Shown piece by piece: positions 42,290 to 51,485 of a DNA stretch of 64,000 nt. The notes beneath the pieces were generated by a model. That model worked only from the letters and a program-made list of their open reading frames with translations. It searched no databases and had not been told where the DNA came from. Origin of the DNA: DATFXM01 sp035315885 (GTDB lineage Bacteria; Acidobacteriota; Blastocatellia; UBA7656); assembly GCA_035315885.1 (NCBI GenBank), contig DATFXM010000194.1, forward strand, positions 124,001 to 188,000, in the 5' to 3' direction. The position numbers were made by a program, and so were the translations under genes. Numbering within the stretch: position 1 is the first letter of the stretch; every line of letters begins with the position of its first letter.

Positions 42290-44119
42290 ATGAAAGACCT
42301 GATTGGCAAGCGTGTCTTCTCACTGACCTTTGGGCTTGCGGCTCTCTTCGCCCTGCTCGCCACGGCGGCGTTGGCCGGCGGGCCACTCCTCTTGGGCAGT
42401 AATAATCAGCCGATTCTGTGGCCGCCCACCGTTGTGCAGGGTGGCCCGTTGAATTCGCAAACCGTGGACGGGCAGGGGCGGGTGCTCTATCGTGTGGACA
42501 TGGGTGACCTCGGACCCATCCCGCACGACAAAGCGGTCGCCCTGATTGACCGCATCTTCAACGAATATTCGAGCATCCCGACTTCGACGCTGCGGTTTGC
42601 TAACGCCGGGCCGATCCGCGACCCGAACACCGGGCAACCGGTGGACATCACGTCGTCGAACTTCGGGCTGGTGCACAGCAGCAGCCGCCCGACCTTCCAG
42701 AACCCGATCGTTTTCGACAGTGACGGGCTGATTACCGGTGGCGGCGGCGTGTTGGGGTTTTTCGGGTACTTACAATTTGACGACGCGAGCAACACGATCC
42801 AAGAGGGCTTCGTGGTGTTAAACGGCGCTTCGGTCAACAGTGTGGGCGGCGCGGCGCCATTCCTCGGCGTCTTTACACACGAAATTGGACATCTGGCCGG
42901 GCCGCTCGATCACGAGCAGATAAACGGTGCGATTGCTTCGGGCAGCAGCAGTTCGGTGCAGCCTGCGGGCTTTACGCGTTCACAGGTATTCGACCTGTTC
43001 ACGCCGTTTACCGAGACTCTTTATCCGTTCATCTTCAACAGCAATAACGCCAGAGCATTTGATTCAGATCTTTTGGCCCAAGGATTTGGGAGTTCCGGCT
43101 TTTTCATTGCGTCACTCGACTTCGACACCATTACAGCAATGTCGAATCTCTATCCGACGCCGGAATACCTGGCCTCGAACGGCTCCATCGAGGGGCGTGT
43201 GTTGATTCAGGCGGGGACAGGGGCGATTCCGCTATCGGGCATGAACGTCATCGCCCGCCGCATTGACCACGGCAGCTATCCGCCGCCAGTTAGCGCCACC
43301 GCCTTCCCAGGTTTTCCGAGCGTCAGCATCCAGGTGGATGGCGACAACGTACCGGTTGTGCCGCCGGCGCAGGACAGCACAGATTCGCTGGCGATGGCGG
43401 CGAGCGCTGTGACCGGGCTGCAATTCGGCAACGGCACCTACCGCATCGGCGGCTTGCCCCCGGGGCAGTATCTGGTGGAGTTGCAGCGCATCAATCCAAA
43501 TGCGACGGGCGGCTCCGGCATCGGGCCGCTGGGCAGCCAAATCCCGCTGCCGGTGCCCGAGGAGTACTACAACGGTCCCGGCAACTCGTCGAACTCGCCG
43601 AGCGTTTTCGTGCCAGTGAACGTAGCAGCGGGCAGTATCACTACGGGCATTGACCTGATCGTCAACGGCTTGAATCTGACTTCGTTTTCGACCATAACAG
43701 AACCAGCGTCCCATTTTAAGATCAAGAAAGCGCCGACAATTCAACCTCCCATCGAAATTAATGGCTCGGCGTCTTTTGAGGATCCAAGTCAATTCAAAAT
43801 CAACCTGCCCGATGGCAGCAGCGCTCCGGTTGAAGATTTCTTCAAATTCGAAGTTCCGACCAGAGGAATCTATTTCATTCTGCTGGAGCCCGTGGAAGGT
43901 CAACAGGGTGACCTTGATCTCTACCTCTTTAACGCTGACACTGTCGGCAAAAAGAAAGCCAACCTCAATGACACGACGGTCGTAGTCGGTTCAAGTACGA
44001 GTCCAAAAGCAAACGAAGCGGTTGTGCTAACGCTCGATGCAGGCACTTACATCGTTGGCATCAGTCCTTTTGGAAACAGCAGCGTTAGTTATAAACTCCG
44101 CATCATTGCCGCACAATAA
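42290..44119 (+). CDS. Secreted zinc metalloprotease-like protein with C-terminal PPC domain
   Basis: 609 aa, AAAGGAG upstream. Signal peptide FSLTFGLAALFALLATAALA. Residues about 70-285 form a matrixin-like region: THEIGHLAGPLDHEQ gives HExxHxxGxx with Asp207 at the usual third ligand position and His208 beside it; the Met-turn region is TAMSNLYP (about 282-289). Residues about 295-470 have beta-sandwich/CarboxypepD-like segments. Residues about 510-600 match a bacterial pre-peptidase C-terminal domain (FFKFEVPTRGIYFILLEPVE, GTYIVGISPFG). It lies between inverted IS3-end copies and next to IS110 debris, indicating acquisition or rearrangement. Confidence 0.78.
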   Translation: MKDLIGKRVFSLTFGLAALFALLATAALAGGPLLLGSNNQPILWPPTVVQGGPLNSQTVDGQGRVLYRVDMGDLGPIPHDKAVALIDRIFNEYSSIPTSTLRFANAGPIRDPNTGQPVDITSSNFGLVHSSSRPTFQNPIVFDSDGLITGGGGVLGFFGYLQFDDASNTIQEGFVVLNGASVNSVGGAAPFLGVFTHEIGHLAGPLDHEQINGAIASGSSSSVQPAGFTRSQVFDLFTPFTETLYPFIFNSNNARAFDSDLLAQGFGSSGFFIASLDFDTITAMSNLYPTPEYLASNGSIEGRVLIQAGTGAIPLSGMNVIARRIDHGSYPPPVSATAFPGFPSVSIQVDGDNVPVVPPAQDSTDSLAMAASAVTGLQFGNGTYRIGGLPPGQYLVELQRINPNATGGSGIGPLGSQIPLPVPEEYYNGPGNSSNSPSVFVPVNVAAGSITTGIDLIVNGLNLTSFSTITEPASHFKIKKAPTIQPPIEINGSASFEDPSQFKINLPDGSSAPVEDFFKFEVPTRGIYFILLEPVEGQQGDLDLYLFNADTVGKKKANLNDTTVVVGSSTSPKANEAVVLTLDAGTYIVGISPFGNSSVSYKLRIIAAQ

Positions 44120-44245
44120 ACGGGAAAGGAGGGTATTTAAGTAGGTAGTAGAGGCACATAGATTGAAGACTACGACTCAAAAAGTGAAGTGCCGGCGTTG
44201 TTAGAAGCGGTTTGCAATTCGCGAATTTTGTTCTTAAGTGATTGA

Positions 44246-44498
44246 TCAGATTGCAACGCCAAATCCAATCGCGCCCGTGTAAACGACAAGCTGGTGAATA
44301 GTCACGACAACATCGTACGAGTCAGTAAATGCGGGATTTGGCTGAATGCCGGCCTTGCACTCGCGGACCGCGAGCACCTGTGCGTAGGGAATATGCACTA
44401 GCGTTCCCCCAGCGCGCACGCTGAAATAGTCATCGCAGGCTTTCACAACGGTGCAGCGACTGTAGAACGCGGGACCATCGATGTTGAGCGCGATCGAT
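44246..44498 (-). pseudogene. Unknown protein fragment cut by the inverted IS3 end
   Basis: About 84 codons of protein-like sequence (IDGPAFYSRCTVVKACDDYF, VRAGGTLVHIPYAQVLAVRE) that runs without a start into the IS3 end at 44499. Probably the rest of a gene interrupted by the element. Family not recognised. Confidence 0.35.
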
Positions 44499-44572
44499 TG
44501 GCATCTGTTTCCTCCACGTTCCGGCAGCGATTTTATCACCTTAAGGTCCTGTCCAGTTTTTGGGGGGAAGCT
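44499..44572 (-). mobile_element. Second, inverted copy of the 74-bp IS3 end
   Basis: Reverse complement of 41569-41642 with two differences. It includes the end sequence and orfA ribosome site, but diverges immediately after the orfA start. With the left copy it brackets 2.9 kb containing the metalloprotease. Confidence 0.85.
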
Positions 44573-44581
44573 GCACACAAA

Positions 44582-44938
44582 ATGGCTAACCGAGCTTGGT
44601 GGTCCATCTTAAGAACACGAATAAGAAGGCTGATACTAACACTTGCTGGCATATCAATGAGCGCTTTTGCTGCTTGCGGGTTGCCATCTCGAATCCCGCA
44701 TGCTGCGCCGTCGAGTGGTGATCCTATTGCAAATAGTTACGGTTCTCAATTAAGTCAAGATGCCCTGTCTCACAGTTTTACAGCCACTGGTTTATCGTCC
44801 CCAAACCGAAAATGGCAGCTGGTTGTTAAACGTGATAACGATATGGATGATATCAGCGGCTTTTACAGCGCGAGACTCATACACGCTCAATCAGGCCACG
44901 AACCATCTCCAAATTCAAGGCGATCATTGCTTTGCTAA
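44582..44938 (+). CDS. Small putative lipoprotein
   Basis: 118 aa starting 9 nt right of the IS3 end. N-terminus basic then hydrophobic with lipobox-like AFAAC (MANRAWWSILRTRIRRLILT, LAGISMSAFAACG). The rest contains KWQLVVKRDNDMDDISGFYS, with no known motif. No clear ribosome site, and its 5' flank may have been replaced by the IS end, so expression is uncertain. Confidence 0.35.
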   Translation: MANRAWWSILRTRIRRLILTLAGISMSAFAACGLPSRIPHAAPSSGDPIANSYGSQLSQDALSHSFTATGLSSPNRKWQLVVKRDNDMDDISGFYSARLIHAQSGHEPSPNSRRSLLC

Positions 44939-45125
44939 TCTTGGGCTCCTAAGGCAGTCTTTTCGTTGGGTTGGTCATAATTTTTAACAAAAGAAGAGAA
45001 ACGCTGCGTAGTGATGCCGATCGGGCTGAGACTAAAAGATACTCCAGTCATGGGGTCTGCTCTTCCCCGCGGGATTCGCGAAACCTCTTGCAGACATCAC
45101 AACGAGGGAGGCCCGCGCGTCAGAG

Positions 45126-46109
45126 ATGACAAAACACATCAGCCCTGAAAAATCACCGGGAGCCCGTCAGGCCCGGCTGCCGGCGTTCGTTACACCGCAG
45201 CTTGCAACGCTGGTCAAAGCGCCGCCCTCGGGTGACGAGTGGTTGCACGAATTGAAGTTCGACGGCTATCGCATGCTCTGCCGCATCAATCAGGGGGCTG
45301 CGAGTTTCTCGAGCAGAAACGAGAACGATTGGTCTAAGAAGTTCTCAAACCTGTTGGCCGCCGCTCGAGACATACACGCGGAAACGGCGTTGATCGACGG
45401 CGAAGTAGTGATCTTCGATCGCGACGGCCGATCGAACTTCCAGAAACTCCAACACGCGATTCACAGCATAGCCGCCACTCGATTTATCTTCGTTGCGTTC
45501 GATTTGATTCACCTCAATGGATTCGATTTGACTCAGGTAGCACTCGAAGAAAGAAAGCGCCTCTTGAAGAGCTTGTTCGAATCGATTCCCGCCACGAGTC
45601 CTTACCGATACAGCGACCACGTTGAAGGCAACGGCGACTTGTTCTTCCAGCATGCATGTAAGACCGGTATTGAAGGCATAGTCTCAAAGCAGCGCTCCTC
45701 CTTTTACGAATCTACGCGCAGCCGGAGCTGGCTGAAAACAAAATGCAATAAGAGGCAAGAGTTTGTGATCGTTGGTTTCGTAGACTCTGAAAAAGGACTG
45801 CCCGGTTTTGGCGCTTTGGTACTTGGAGTCTACGACGGCAATCAATTGATATACGCCGGTCGAGTCGGCACCGGGTTTACGATGAAGCAGCGCGTTGATA
45901 TCAGAGCGCTTCTGGATCCGTTGGTGCGCCATTCTTCTGCCCTGTCGGTCATACCAAAGGATCCAGGTTTGCGCGGAGCTCATTGGCTTGAGCCGAAGCT
46001 CGTTGGCGAAGTCGCTTTCACTGAATGGACCGATGATGGATCAATCCGGCATCCTTCCTTTCAAGGCTTACGCGAAGACAAAAGGGCGCAGGACGTACGA
46101 CGCGAGTGA
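45126..46109 (+). CDS. ATP-dependent DNA ligase, LigD ligase-domain type
   Basis: 327 aa. Adenylation domain with nucleophile Lys44 in HELKFDGYRM, then SSRNENDW, LIDGEVVIFD, FVAFDLIHLNG, GIEGIVSKQRSSFYES and the terminal Lys motif SWLKTKC. An OB-fold follows (about 205-315, RQEFVIVGFVDSEKGLPGFG, ending HPSFQGLREDK), which is specific to LigD-type ligases. It lacks the polymerase and nuclease domains and no Ku gene is nearby. It should seal nicks or serve end joining with unlinked partners. Located in the accessory island. Confidence 0.88.
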   Translation: MTKHISPEKSPGARQARLPAFVTPQLATLVKAPPSGDEWLHELKFDGYRMLCRINQGAASFSSRNENDWSKKFSNLLAAARDIHAETALIDGEVVIFDRDGRSNFQKLQHAIHSIAATRFIFVAFDLIHLNGFDLTQVALEERKRLLKSLFESIPATSPYRYSDHVEGNGDLFFQHACKTGIEGIVSKQRSSFYESTRSRSWLKTKCNKRQEFVIVGFVDSEKGLPGFGALVLGVYDGNQLIYAGRVGTGFTMKQRVDIRALLDPLVRHSSALSVIPKDPGLRGAHWLEPKLVGEVAFTEWTDDGSIRHPSFQGLREDKRAQDVRRE

Positions 46110-46206
46110 CAGCTCGAAGCACGATTACCAAGTTAATGTAGCGTCGATTTGGCTCCGGGATTCTTTGAGCAGAATCTCGGCGGGCAATGAGTGGCAGGAG
46201 TGAAAA

Positions 46207-46359
46207 ATGAGAGGCTTAGATAAGATCGGGCACTACGCAACCGTTATCACAAGGTTCCTTCTATCCCTCGGCGCGGTGTTGGCGTTTGGCAATGGCGCTT
46301 TGTTTGACCGCTATGATGACAAGAGCCGAACCAGGCGTTCGGCGCGGCCTCGCGCGTAG
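46207..46359 (+). CDS. Small membrane peptide, 50 codons
   Basis: MRGLDKIGHYATVITRFLLS, then LGAVLAFGNGALFDRYDDKS and a basic tail. A ribosome site GCAGGAG lies 7 nt before the ATG. There is one hydrophobic helix (about 12-32). No family known; the ribosome site and amphipathic ends favour a real gene, but short random frames also occur. Confidence 0.35.
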   Translation: MRGLDKIGHYATVITRFLLSLGAVLAFGNGALFDRYDDKSRTRRSARPRA

Positions 46360-46498
46360 TCGAAGAGTTACCTGCCTTCACTGCGTGTGCCTCGGAGAAG
46401 TAAGCCCGCATGGGTCAGCGGTGCACGAGGGAATATTATGCTGTGCCTGAAGTCCATGCTGACGACGTCTGACACTACTTTTGTTATGCTTCAGCGCC

Positions 46499-47155
46499 AT
46501 GAAAACAGGCCACCGCTTCAAACGCGCTATTCAAATCGATACCGATCAGCTTCTGCTGGTGATCGATCTTGCTGGTACTTTCGTTTTCGCAGCTGAGGGC
46601 GCAATCGCGGCCATAGCGGGTCAGCTCGATTTTTTTGGAATCATGGTTTTGTCGTTTGCAACCGCGCTGGGCGGCGGCATCATCAGGGATGTGTTGATCG
46701 GCGCTATTCCACCGGCGGCACTTCGGGAAAACCGCTACGCGATCTCTGCATTCATTGGCGGAGCAGTGGTGTTCTTCTTACATCAGTTCGTTCCGAGAGT
46801 GCCAGGTCCTTTGATCATCACGCTCGATGCAGCGGGATTGTCCCTGTTTGCCATGGCGGGCACCGCCAAGGCGATCGAGCGCAAGATCAATTCGTTCATC
46901 GCGGTGCTGATGGGGACTATCACCGGGGTCGGCGGGGGGACGGTTCGAGATATTTTTCTTGCTAGAGTCCCGGCGGTTCTGCAGGTGGATATATATGCGG
47001 TGGCGGCGATGGCCGGTGCGGCAGTGATGGTCACCGGCCTCAAGCGCGGGTACTCACGCACTCTAATGATGACCATCGGTGGAATCGTGTGTTTTCTGCT
47101 CAGGGTGGTCAGTGTGTGGCAGCACTGGAACCTGCCCCGAGTGACGAACCCGTAA
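46499..47155 (+). CDS. UPF0126/TRIC-family membrane protein
   Basis: 218 aa with seven hydrophobic helices in two similar halves, each with a glycine-rich motif: FATALGGGIIRDVLIGAIPP and GTITGVGGGTVRDIFLARVP. This is the bacterial UPF0126 (YadS/YicG) family, with the TRIC-type fold, proposed to transport glycine or cations. ATG 46499 chosen as the first Met near the family start (DTDQLLLVIDLAGTFVFAAE); the longer reading adds six residues. Confidence 0.87.
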   Translation: MKTGHRFKRAIQIDTDQLLLVIDLAGTFVFAAEGAIAAIAGQLDFFGIMVLSFATALGGGIIRDVLIGAIPPAALRENRYAISAFIGGAVVFFLHQFVPRVPGPLIITLDAAGLSLFAMAGTAKAIERKINSFIAVLMGTITGVGGGTVRDIFLARVPAVLQVDIYAVAAMAGAAVMVTGLKRGYSRTLMMTIGGIVCFLLRVVSVWQHWNLPRVTNP

Positions 47156-47164
47156 CTGTTTATC

Positions 47165-47309
47165 GAAGGGGCGACGCGTAGACGCGGAGAGGAGTGACGC
47201 GGAGACGCGGGGAGGCGTGACGCCAGTCACTAAAACGCAATCTGTTCTGATCGCCCTTAGCCCTTTCTCGCCCCTCGCTCCTCTCCGCGTCACTCCTCCC
47301 CTTCGCCCA
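47165..47309. repeat. Inverted repeat of GACGCGGAG words between convergent genes
   Basis: The left arm 47165-47218 has GACGCGGAGAGGAG and GAGGAGTGACGCGGAGA. The right arm 47270-47309 carries CTCCTCTCCGCGTCACTCC and includes the stop and last codons of the copper ATPase gene. The two arms pair in two registers over 14-17 bp. Between UPF0126 (+) and the ATPase (-), fit for bidirectional termination. Confidence 0.65.
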
Positions 47310-50097
47310 TTCGCTCATTTCGCAGTCGCAGACTGTTCGCGACTACCGACACGCTGGAGAGAGACATCGCTGCGCTCGCGATGATCGGCGACAGTAACCA
47401 TCCGGTGAATGGATAGAGGACTCCAGCCGCGATTGGTATCCCAATCACGTTATAAACAAAAGCCCAAAAAAGATTCTGTTTGATCGTGCGGATCGTAGCC
47501 CGCGACAAATCGATCGCGCGTACAACGCCTTTCAAGTCCCCGCCGATCAGCGTGATGTCCGACGCCTCGATGGCCACGTCAGTTCCTGTCCCAATTGCAA
47601 TCCCAATATCGGCCTGAGCCAGCGCGGGTGCATCGTTGATACCGTCGCCTACCATTGCGACAGTCTTGCCCATCTCTTGTAGCTTGCGGATCTCGCCGGC
47701 CTTTGCACCGGGGAGTACTTCGGACATCACCTGTTCGATATCGACTTCCAGGGCCGCGGCGTGGGCGGCCCTCGTGTTGTCGCCGGTGATCATCACAACT
47801 TCGAGGCCGAGCCGCTTCATGGCCTGGACAGCTTCGCGAGCCCCGGGCTTCACCTCGTCTGCGACAGCTAGAACGCCGGTTATTCTCCCGTCGACCGCCA
47901 CGAAAATCGGAGTCTTACCCTTGGCCGTGAGTTCCTCTACGCGCGTTTCGAGGCCGTTCAGCGCGATTCCCCTCTGAGCCATCAACTTTCGAGTTCCGAG
48001 AAGCAACTGTTTATTGTCCGCTGCAGCTTCAACGCCGTAGCCCGCGAGCGCGTTGAACGACTCGAGCCGCTCGACTACGAGCCCGCGATCATTCGCGGCG
48101 CCTACTATCGCTTCGCCAACCGGGTGCTCACTTCCCCTCTCCGCCGCGGCTGCGATCTGGAGCAGCCGATCTTCGCTCATACCCTCCTCTGCCGGAATTA
48201 CATCGGTCACCGCCGGAGCACCCCGAGTCACAGTCCCAGTCTTGTCGAGCACGATCGTAGTCAGCTCATGCGCTTTTTCAAGAACGTCCCCACCTTTTAT
48301 CAACACGCCCAGTTCAGCGCCGCGGCCCGTACCCACCATAATCGCAGTCGGAGTAGCGAGACCCAGCGCGCAAGGGCACGCGATGATCAGCACCGAAACA
48401 AAATTCATCAACGACATCGACAGCCTTGCTTCGGGAGGCGATACGATGAACCAAATCACGAATGTAATGACTGCGATTACTATCACTACCGGGGTAAAGA
48501 TGCCGCTAACCTGATCGGCCAACCGCGCGATGGGAGCCTTTGCCCCTTGCGCTTCCTGTACCATCCGGACAATCTGCTGCAGTACCGTGCCGGCACCGAT
48601 CCTCGTAGCTCTGAAGGTGAACGATCCGGTTTTGTTTATCGTGGCACCGAACACCTCGTCACCTGTCTTTTTTTCCAGCGGTAGACTCTCGCCCGTCAGC
48701 ATAGATTCGTCGATCGAAGACGAACCGGATAGAACGACGCCGTCCACGGGCACCTTCTCTCCAGGGCGCACCACAACTTCGTCGCCGATCATCACCTGCT
48801 CCAAGGGGACGTCGAGCTCCTTGCCATCCTTTACGACTCGAGCCGTCTTGGCTTGTAGCCCAATAAGCCTTCGGATCGCGTCAGTAGTTCTAACTCTTGC
48901 GCGCGCCTCGAGGTACCGTCCCAGCAGGATCAGCGTGATGATCACCGCAGCGGCCTCGAAGTAGACCGGCGGACCCTCGACCCGGTGGCCCATCGCCGCG
49001 TGCGAAGCGCTTACGAAGAATCCTGGAAAGAAGGTTGCTGCGGTGGAATAGACGTAGGCCGCTCCGGTGCCCAGAGCGATCAGTGTAAACATGTCAGCGA
49101 AGCCATGCTTCAGCGCCGCCCACGCTCGCTTGTAGAATTGCGCACCGCAGTACAGGACTACGGGAGTAGTCAAAAACAGTTGCAGCCAATTCACTCCAGG
49201 AAAATCCAGTGCATCTATTCGGCCGTGAGACATGCTGATTACTACGACGGGAAGCGACATGATCGCGGCGACTATGAACTTGCGCTTTTGCTCCTGGACT
49301 TCGGCTTCGGATGCCGCTCCGTGTTCGTGCCCGCCGTGTCCGGAGTCGCCATGCTCGTGACCGCCATGCCCCTGAATGCCGTGGGCTTCGAGATGATCGT
49401 GATCGCTCGTCCTGGCGATCAGGTCTTCCGCGCCTCGAACGTCGTAACCAACATCTCGGACAGCTTTGACCAGCCGGGGCACTCCAGTCGTACTCGAGTC
49501 GTAATAGACCGTCGCCCGGCCGGTCGCAAAGTTGACACCTGCCTGAAGTACACCAGGAGTAGAGCTGAGCTTCTGTTCTATGTGATGGGCGCACGCAGCG
49601 CAGGTCATCCCGCTTATTGGAAGATCTATCCGCTGTCTGGCAGAGGTGATGTGTTGGTCGTGATCTTTGGAGATCTCGGCTGGTGAAGATTCGATGACAG
49701 GAGCTGAATTCTTATCGTCGGGCCGGCCAGTCTCGAGAACGGGGAGGAGCGCGATTCGCGAGGTTTGAGTTGAATGCGAATCATCCGAGTCGAAAAGGTC
49801 CGCAGCGTTGTCTTGATCAGCAGTCTCCTGATCGCCGGTGTCTTGACTGTCTGGCGGCTCGGCAGAATCACCCGCTGCACGGGATTCTTTCGGTAGGGTT
49901 TCACTTGCTGATTTAGAGTCAGCGGGTGAGTCGTTCTCCTGGGCCGTTGGGAGGAACCGCTCAGGATCAGATTCGAAGCGGTGTTTACAGATGGTGGAGC
50001 AAAAATAGTAGATTCGGCCACCGTGCCAGCTTATATCAGGAGCGGAGCCGGGATCGATTTCCATTCGGCAAACCGGATCAAAGAATGTGGCACTCAT
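47290..50097 (-). CDS. Copper-type P1B ATPase with YHS and HMA metal domains
   Basis: 935 aa. N-terminal YHS domain (FDPVCRMEIDPGSAPDISWH, then YYFCSTICKHRFESDPERF). A Ser/Asp-rich linker (about 50-150) precedes an HMA domain with SGMTCAACAHHIEQKL (about 157-225) and a His-rich run (about 230-265, HGIQGHGGHEHGDSGHGGHE). The core has the CPC metal site ACPCALGLATPT, phosphorylation DKTGTVTRGA, TGES and GDGINDAPALAQADIG. CPC with YN/MxxS helices fits Cu+ export. The YHS domain suggests metal delivery or sensing. Divergent from thiO. Confidence 0.93.
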   Translation of the reverse strand: MSATFFDPVCRMEIDPGSAPDISWHGGRIYYFCSTICKHRFESDPERFLPTAQENDSPADSKSASETLPKESRAAGDSAEPPDSQDTGDQETADQDNAADLFDSDDSHSTQTSRIALLPVLETGRPDDKNSAPVIESSPAEISKDHDQHITSARQRIDLPISGMTCAACAHHIEQKLSSTPGVLQAGVNFATGRATVYYDSSTTGVPRLVKAVRDVGYDVRGAEDLIARTSDHDHLEAHGIQGHGGHEHGDSGHGGHEHGAASEAEVQEQKRKFIVAAIMSLPVVVISMSHGRIDALDFPGVNWLQLFLTTPVVLYCGAQFYKRAWAALKHGFADMFTLIALGTGAAYVYSTAATFFPGFFVSASHAAMGHRVEGPPVYFEAAAVIITLILLGRYLEARARVRTTDAIRRLIGLQAKTARVVKDGKELDVPLEQVMIGDEVVVRPGEKVPVDGVVLSGSSSIDESMLTGESLPLEKKTGDEVFGATINKTGSFTFRATRIGAGTVLQQIVRMVQEAQGAKAPIARLADQVSGIFTPVVIVIAVITFVIWFIVSPPEARLSMSLMNFVSVLIIACPCALGLATPTAIMVGTGRGAELGVLIKGGDVLEKAHELTTIVLDKTGTVTRGAPAVTDVIPAEEGMSEDRLLQIAAAAERGSEHPVGEAIVGAANDRGLVVERLESFNALAGYGVEAAADNKQLLLGTRKLMAQRGIALNGLETRVEELTAKGKTPIFVAVDGRITGVLAVADEVKPGAREAVQAMKRLGLEVVMITGDNTRAAHAAALEVDIEQVMSEVLPGAKAGEIRKLQEMGKTVAMVGDGINDAPALAQADIGIAIGTGTDVAIEASDITLIGGDLKGVVRAIDLSRATIRTIKQNLFWAFVYNVIGIPIAAGVLYPFTGWLLSPIIASAAMSLSSVSVVANSLRLRNERMGEGEE

Positions 50098-50132
50098 AGG
50101 TAGATTTTAAACCCCGTTGTGGACTACTGGAA

Positions 50133-50300
50133 GTTCTGAGTTCTGAGTTCTGAGCAGAAGGCAGTAGGACGGTTTAGGGTTTAGGGTTTCCGGTTCGTTT
50201 GATTCAATAGTCTTTCGTCGAGCATTGCTCGCCATCCGAGTCTCTATCTGACGAACCCTAAACCCGAAACCCTAAACCCGAAACCTGCCTACTGCCTACT
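50133..50300. repeat. Composite inverted repeat: TTCTGAG, CTGCCTA and TTTAGGG words
   Basis: The left half (50133-50201) contains three TTCTGAG words, GGCAGTAG, and GGTTTAGGGTTTAGGGTTTC. The right half (50251-50300) contains CGAACCCTAAACCCGAAACC, CTAAACCCG and two CTGCCTA words. The halves are inverted relative to each other around about 50 nt. Located in the divergent gap between the copper ATPase and thiO. Confidence 0.75.
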
Positions 50301-50330
50301 ACACAAACTTCCCTGTGGTACGATTATCTG

Positions 50331-51446
50331 ATGCCGCAACAAGAGATCGTAGTGATTGGTGGTGGGATTATTGGCTGCTCAATCGCTCTGCGGCTCGCTA
50401 AACTCGGCGCGAGCGTCACCCTTCTCGAGAAAGACCGCATCGGACGCGAGGCATCGTGGGCAGCGGCGGGAATGCTCGGCCCGCATTCGGAAGCGTCCGG
50501 CCCCGACCCCTTTTTCGATCTGTGTATTCGCAGCCGGGACCTGTACGCCGGCTTCGCCGCCGAGTTGCGGGAAGACTCCGGCGTCGATGCCGGGTATCGA
50601 AATGATGGCGGATTCTTTGTCGCGCTGGAGCCGCACGAATCGCTCGATGCCGCCCGATGGTCGGGCTGGCAAATTGATTCGGGCCTCGAGCTGCAGCAGG
50701 TGTCTTCATCCGATCTGCGATCGCACGAACCGGAGATCAGCGATCAAATACATTCTGCGATCTCCATCCCCGGCGATCATCAAGTGGACAATCGCCTGCT
50801 GATGACTGCTCTTGAAATCGCGATTCTAAGAGCCGGCGTGAAGGTCGTACGCCACTGCGAGGTTGCGTCGCTGGAGCTGAAGAACAACCGCGTTAGCGCG
50901 GTGTTGTCACACGACGCACGCTTTGATTGCGAAGCGGTAGTTCATGCAGCCGGTTGCTGGTCGTCCGTTCTCTTAAAGCAAATCGGTTTAGCGATCGACG
51001 TAGTGCCGGCTCACGGCCAGATGTTGTCGGTGAGGGGTCCGCATTTGAATCACGTCGTGCATTCCAATGACTGTTACCTTGTGCCGCGCGCCGACGGAAG
51101 GCTTCTGATAGGCGCCACCGTCGAGTACCAGGGCTTTAGAAAAACAGTCACTGCTGGAGCGATTCATTCTCTCCTTACTTCTGCGATGCGTCTGGTTCCT
51201 TCGATTCAGAACGCCCAATTGGTCGAGTGGTGGTCGGGGTTGAGGCCCGATACAAGGGATCATCAGCCGCTGCTCGGACCCGCCGGCCCGGACGGTCTGT
51301 TCCTGGCAACTGGCCATTTTCGAAACGGGATCCTGCTGGCTCCAATTACTGCCGAACTGATTTCCAGTGCGATAATGTCCGGCAAGCCTGCCTCCGATCT
51401 CGGACCGTTTCGAGCTGACAGATTCCTGGTGAAACGCGCCGGATGA
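50331..51446 (+). CDS. thiO: Glycine oxidase, thiamine-type FAD amine oxidase
   Basis: 371 aa DAO-family flavoprotein. FAD-binding IVVIGGGIIGCSIALRLAKL at 6-25 with EKDRIGREASWAAAGMLGP, and C-terminal WWSGLRPDTRDHQPLLGP and GHFRNGILLAPITAEL typical of ThiO. Oxidises glycine to iminoacetate for the thiazole of thiamine. No other thiamine genes nearby, so a different amine substrate is possible. Confidence 0.85.
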   Translation: MPQQEIVVIGGGIIGCSIALRLAKLGASVTLLEKDRIGREASWAAAGMLGPHSEASGPDPFFDLCIRSRDLYAGFAAELREDSGVDAGYRNDGGFFVALEPHESLDAARWSGWQIDSGLELQQVSSSDLRSHEPEISDQIHSAISIPGDHQVDNRLLMTALEIAILRAGVKVVRHCEVASLELKNNRVSAVLSHDARFDCEAVVHAAGCWSSVLLKQIGLAIDVVPAHGQMLSVRGPHLNHVVHSNDCYLVPRADGRLLIGATVEYQGFRKTVTAGAIHSLLTSAMRLVPSIQNAQLVEWWSGLRPDTRDHQPLLGPAGPDGLFLATGHFRNGILLAPITAELISSAIMSGKPASDLGPFRADRFLVKRAG

Positions 51447-51485
51447 TGAAATAATCGCCGCTCCCGTAGTCCTCCTTGAACGAGA

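Noticed and set aside
41569..44572. Active composite transposon
   Set aside because: Neither IS copy has an intact transposase or both ends, and the IS110 gene inside is frameshifted and truncated.
44498..44581. N-terminal extension of the small lipoprotein into the IS3 end
   Set aside because: The extension is translated IS end sequence, also seen in inverted form at 41569-41642.
50157..50303. TTTAGGG/CCCTAAA words identical to the plant-type telomere repeat
   Set aside because: Only two or three units per arm, in inverted orientation, between bacterial genes and mixed with other 7-mer words. It fits the hairpin family, not a telomere.
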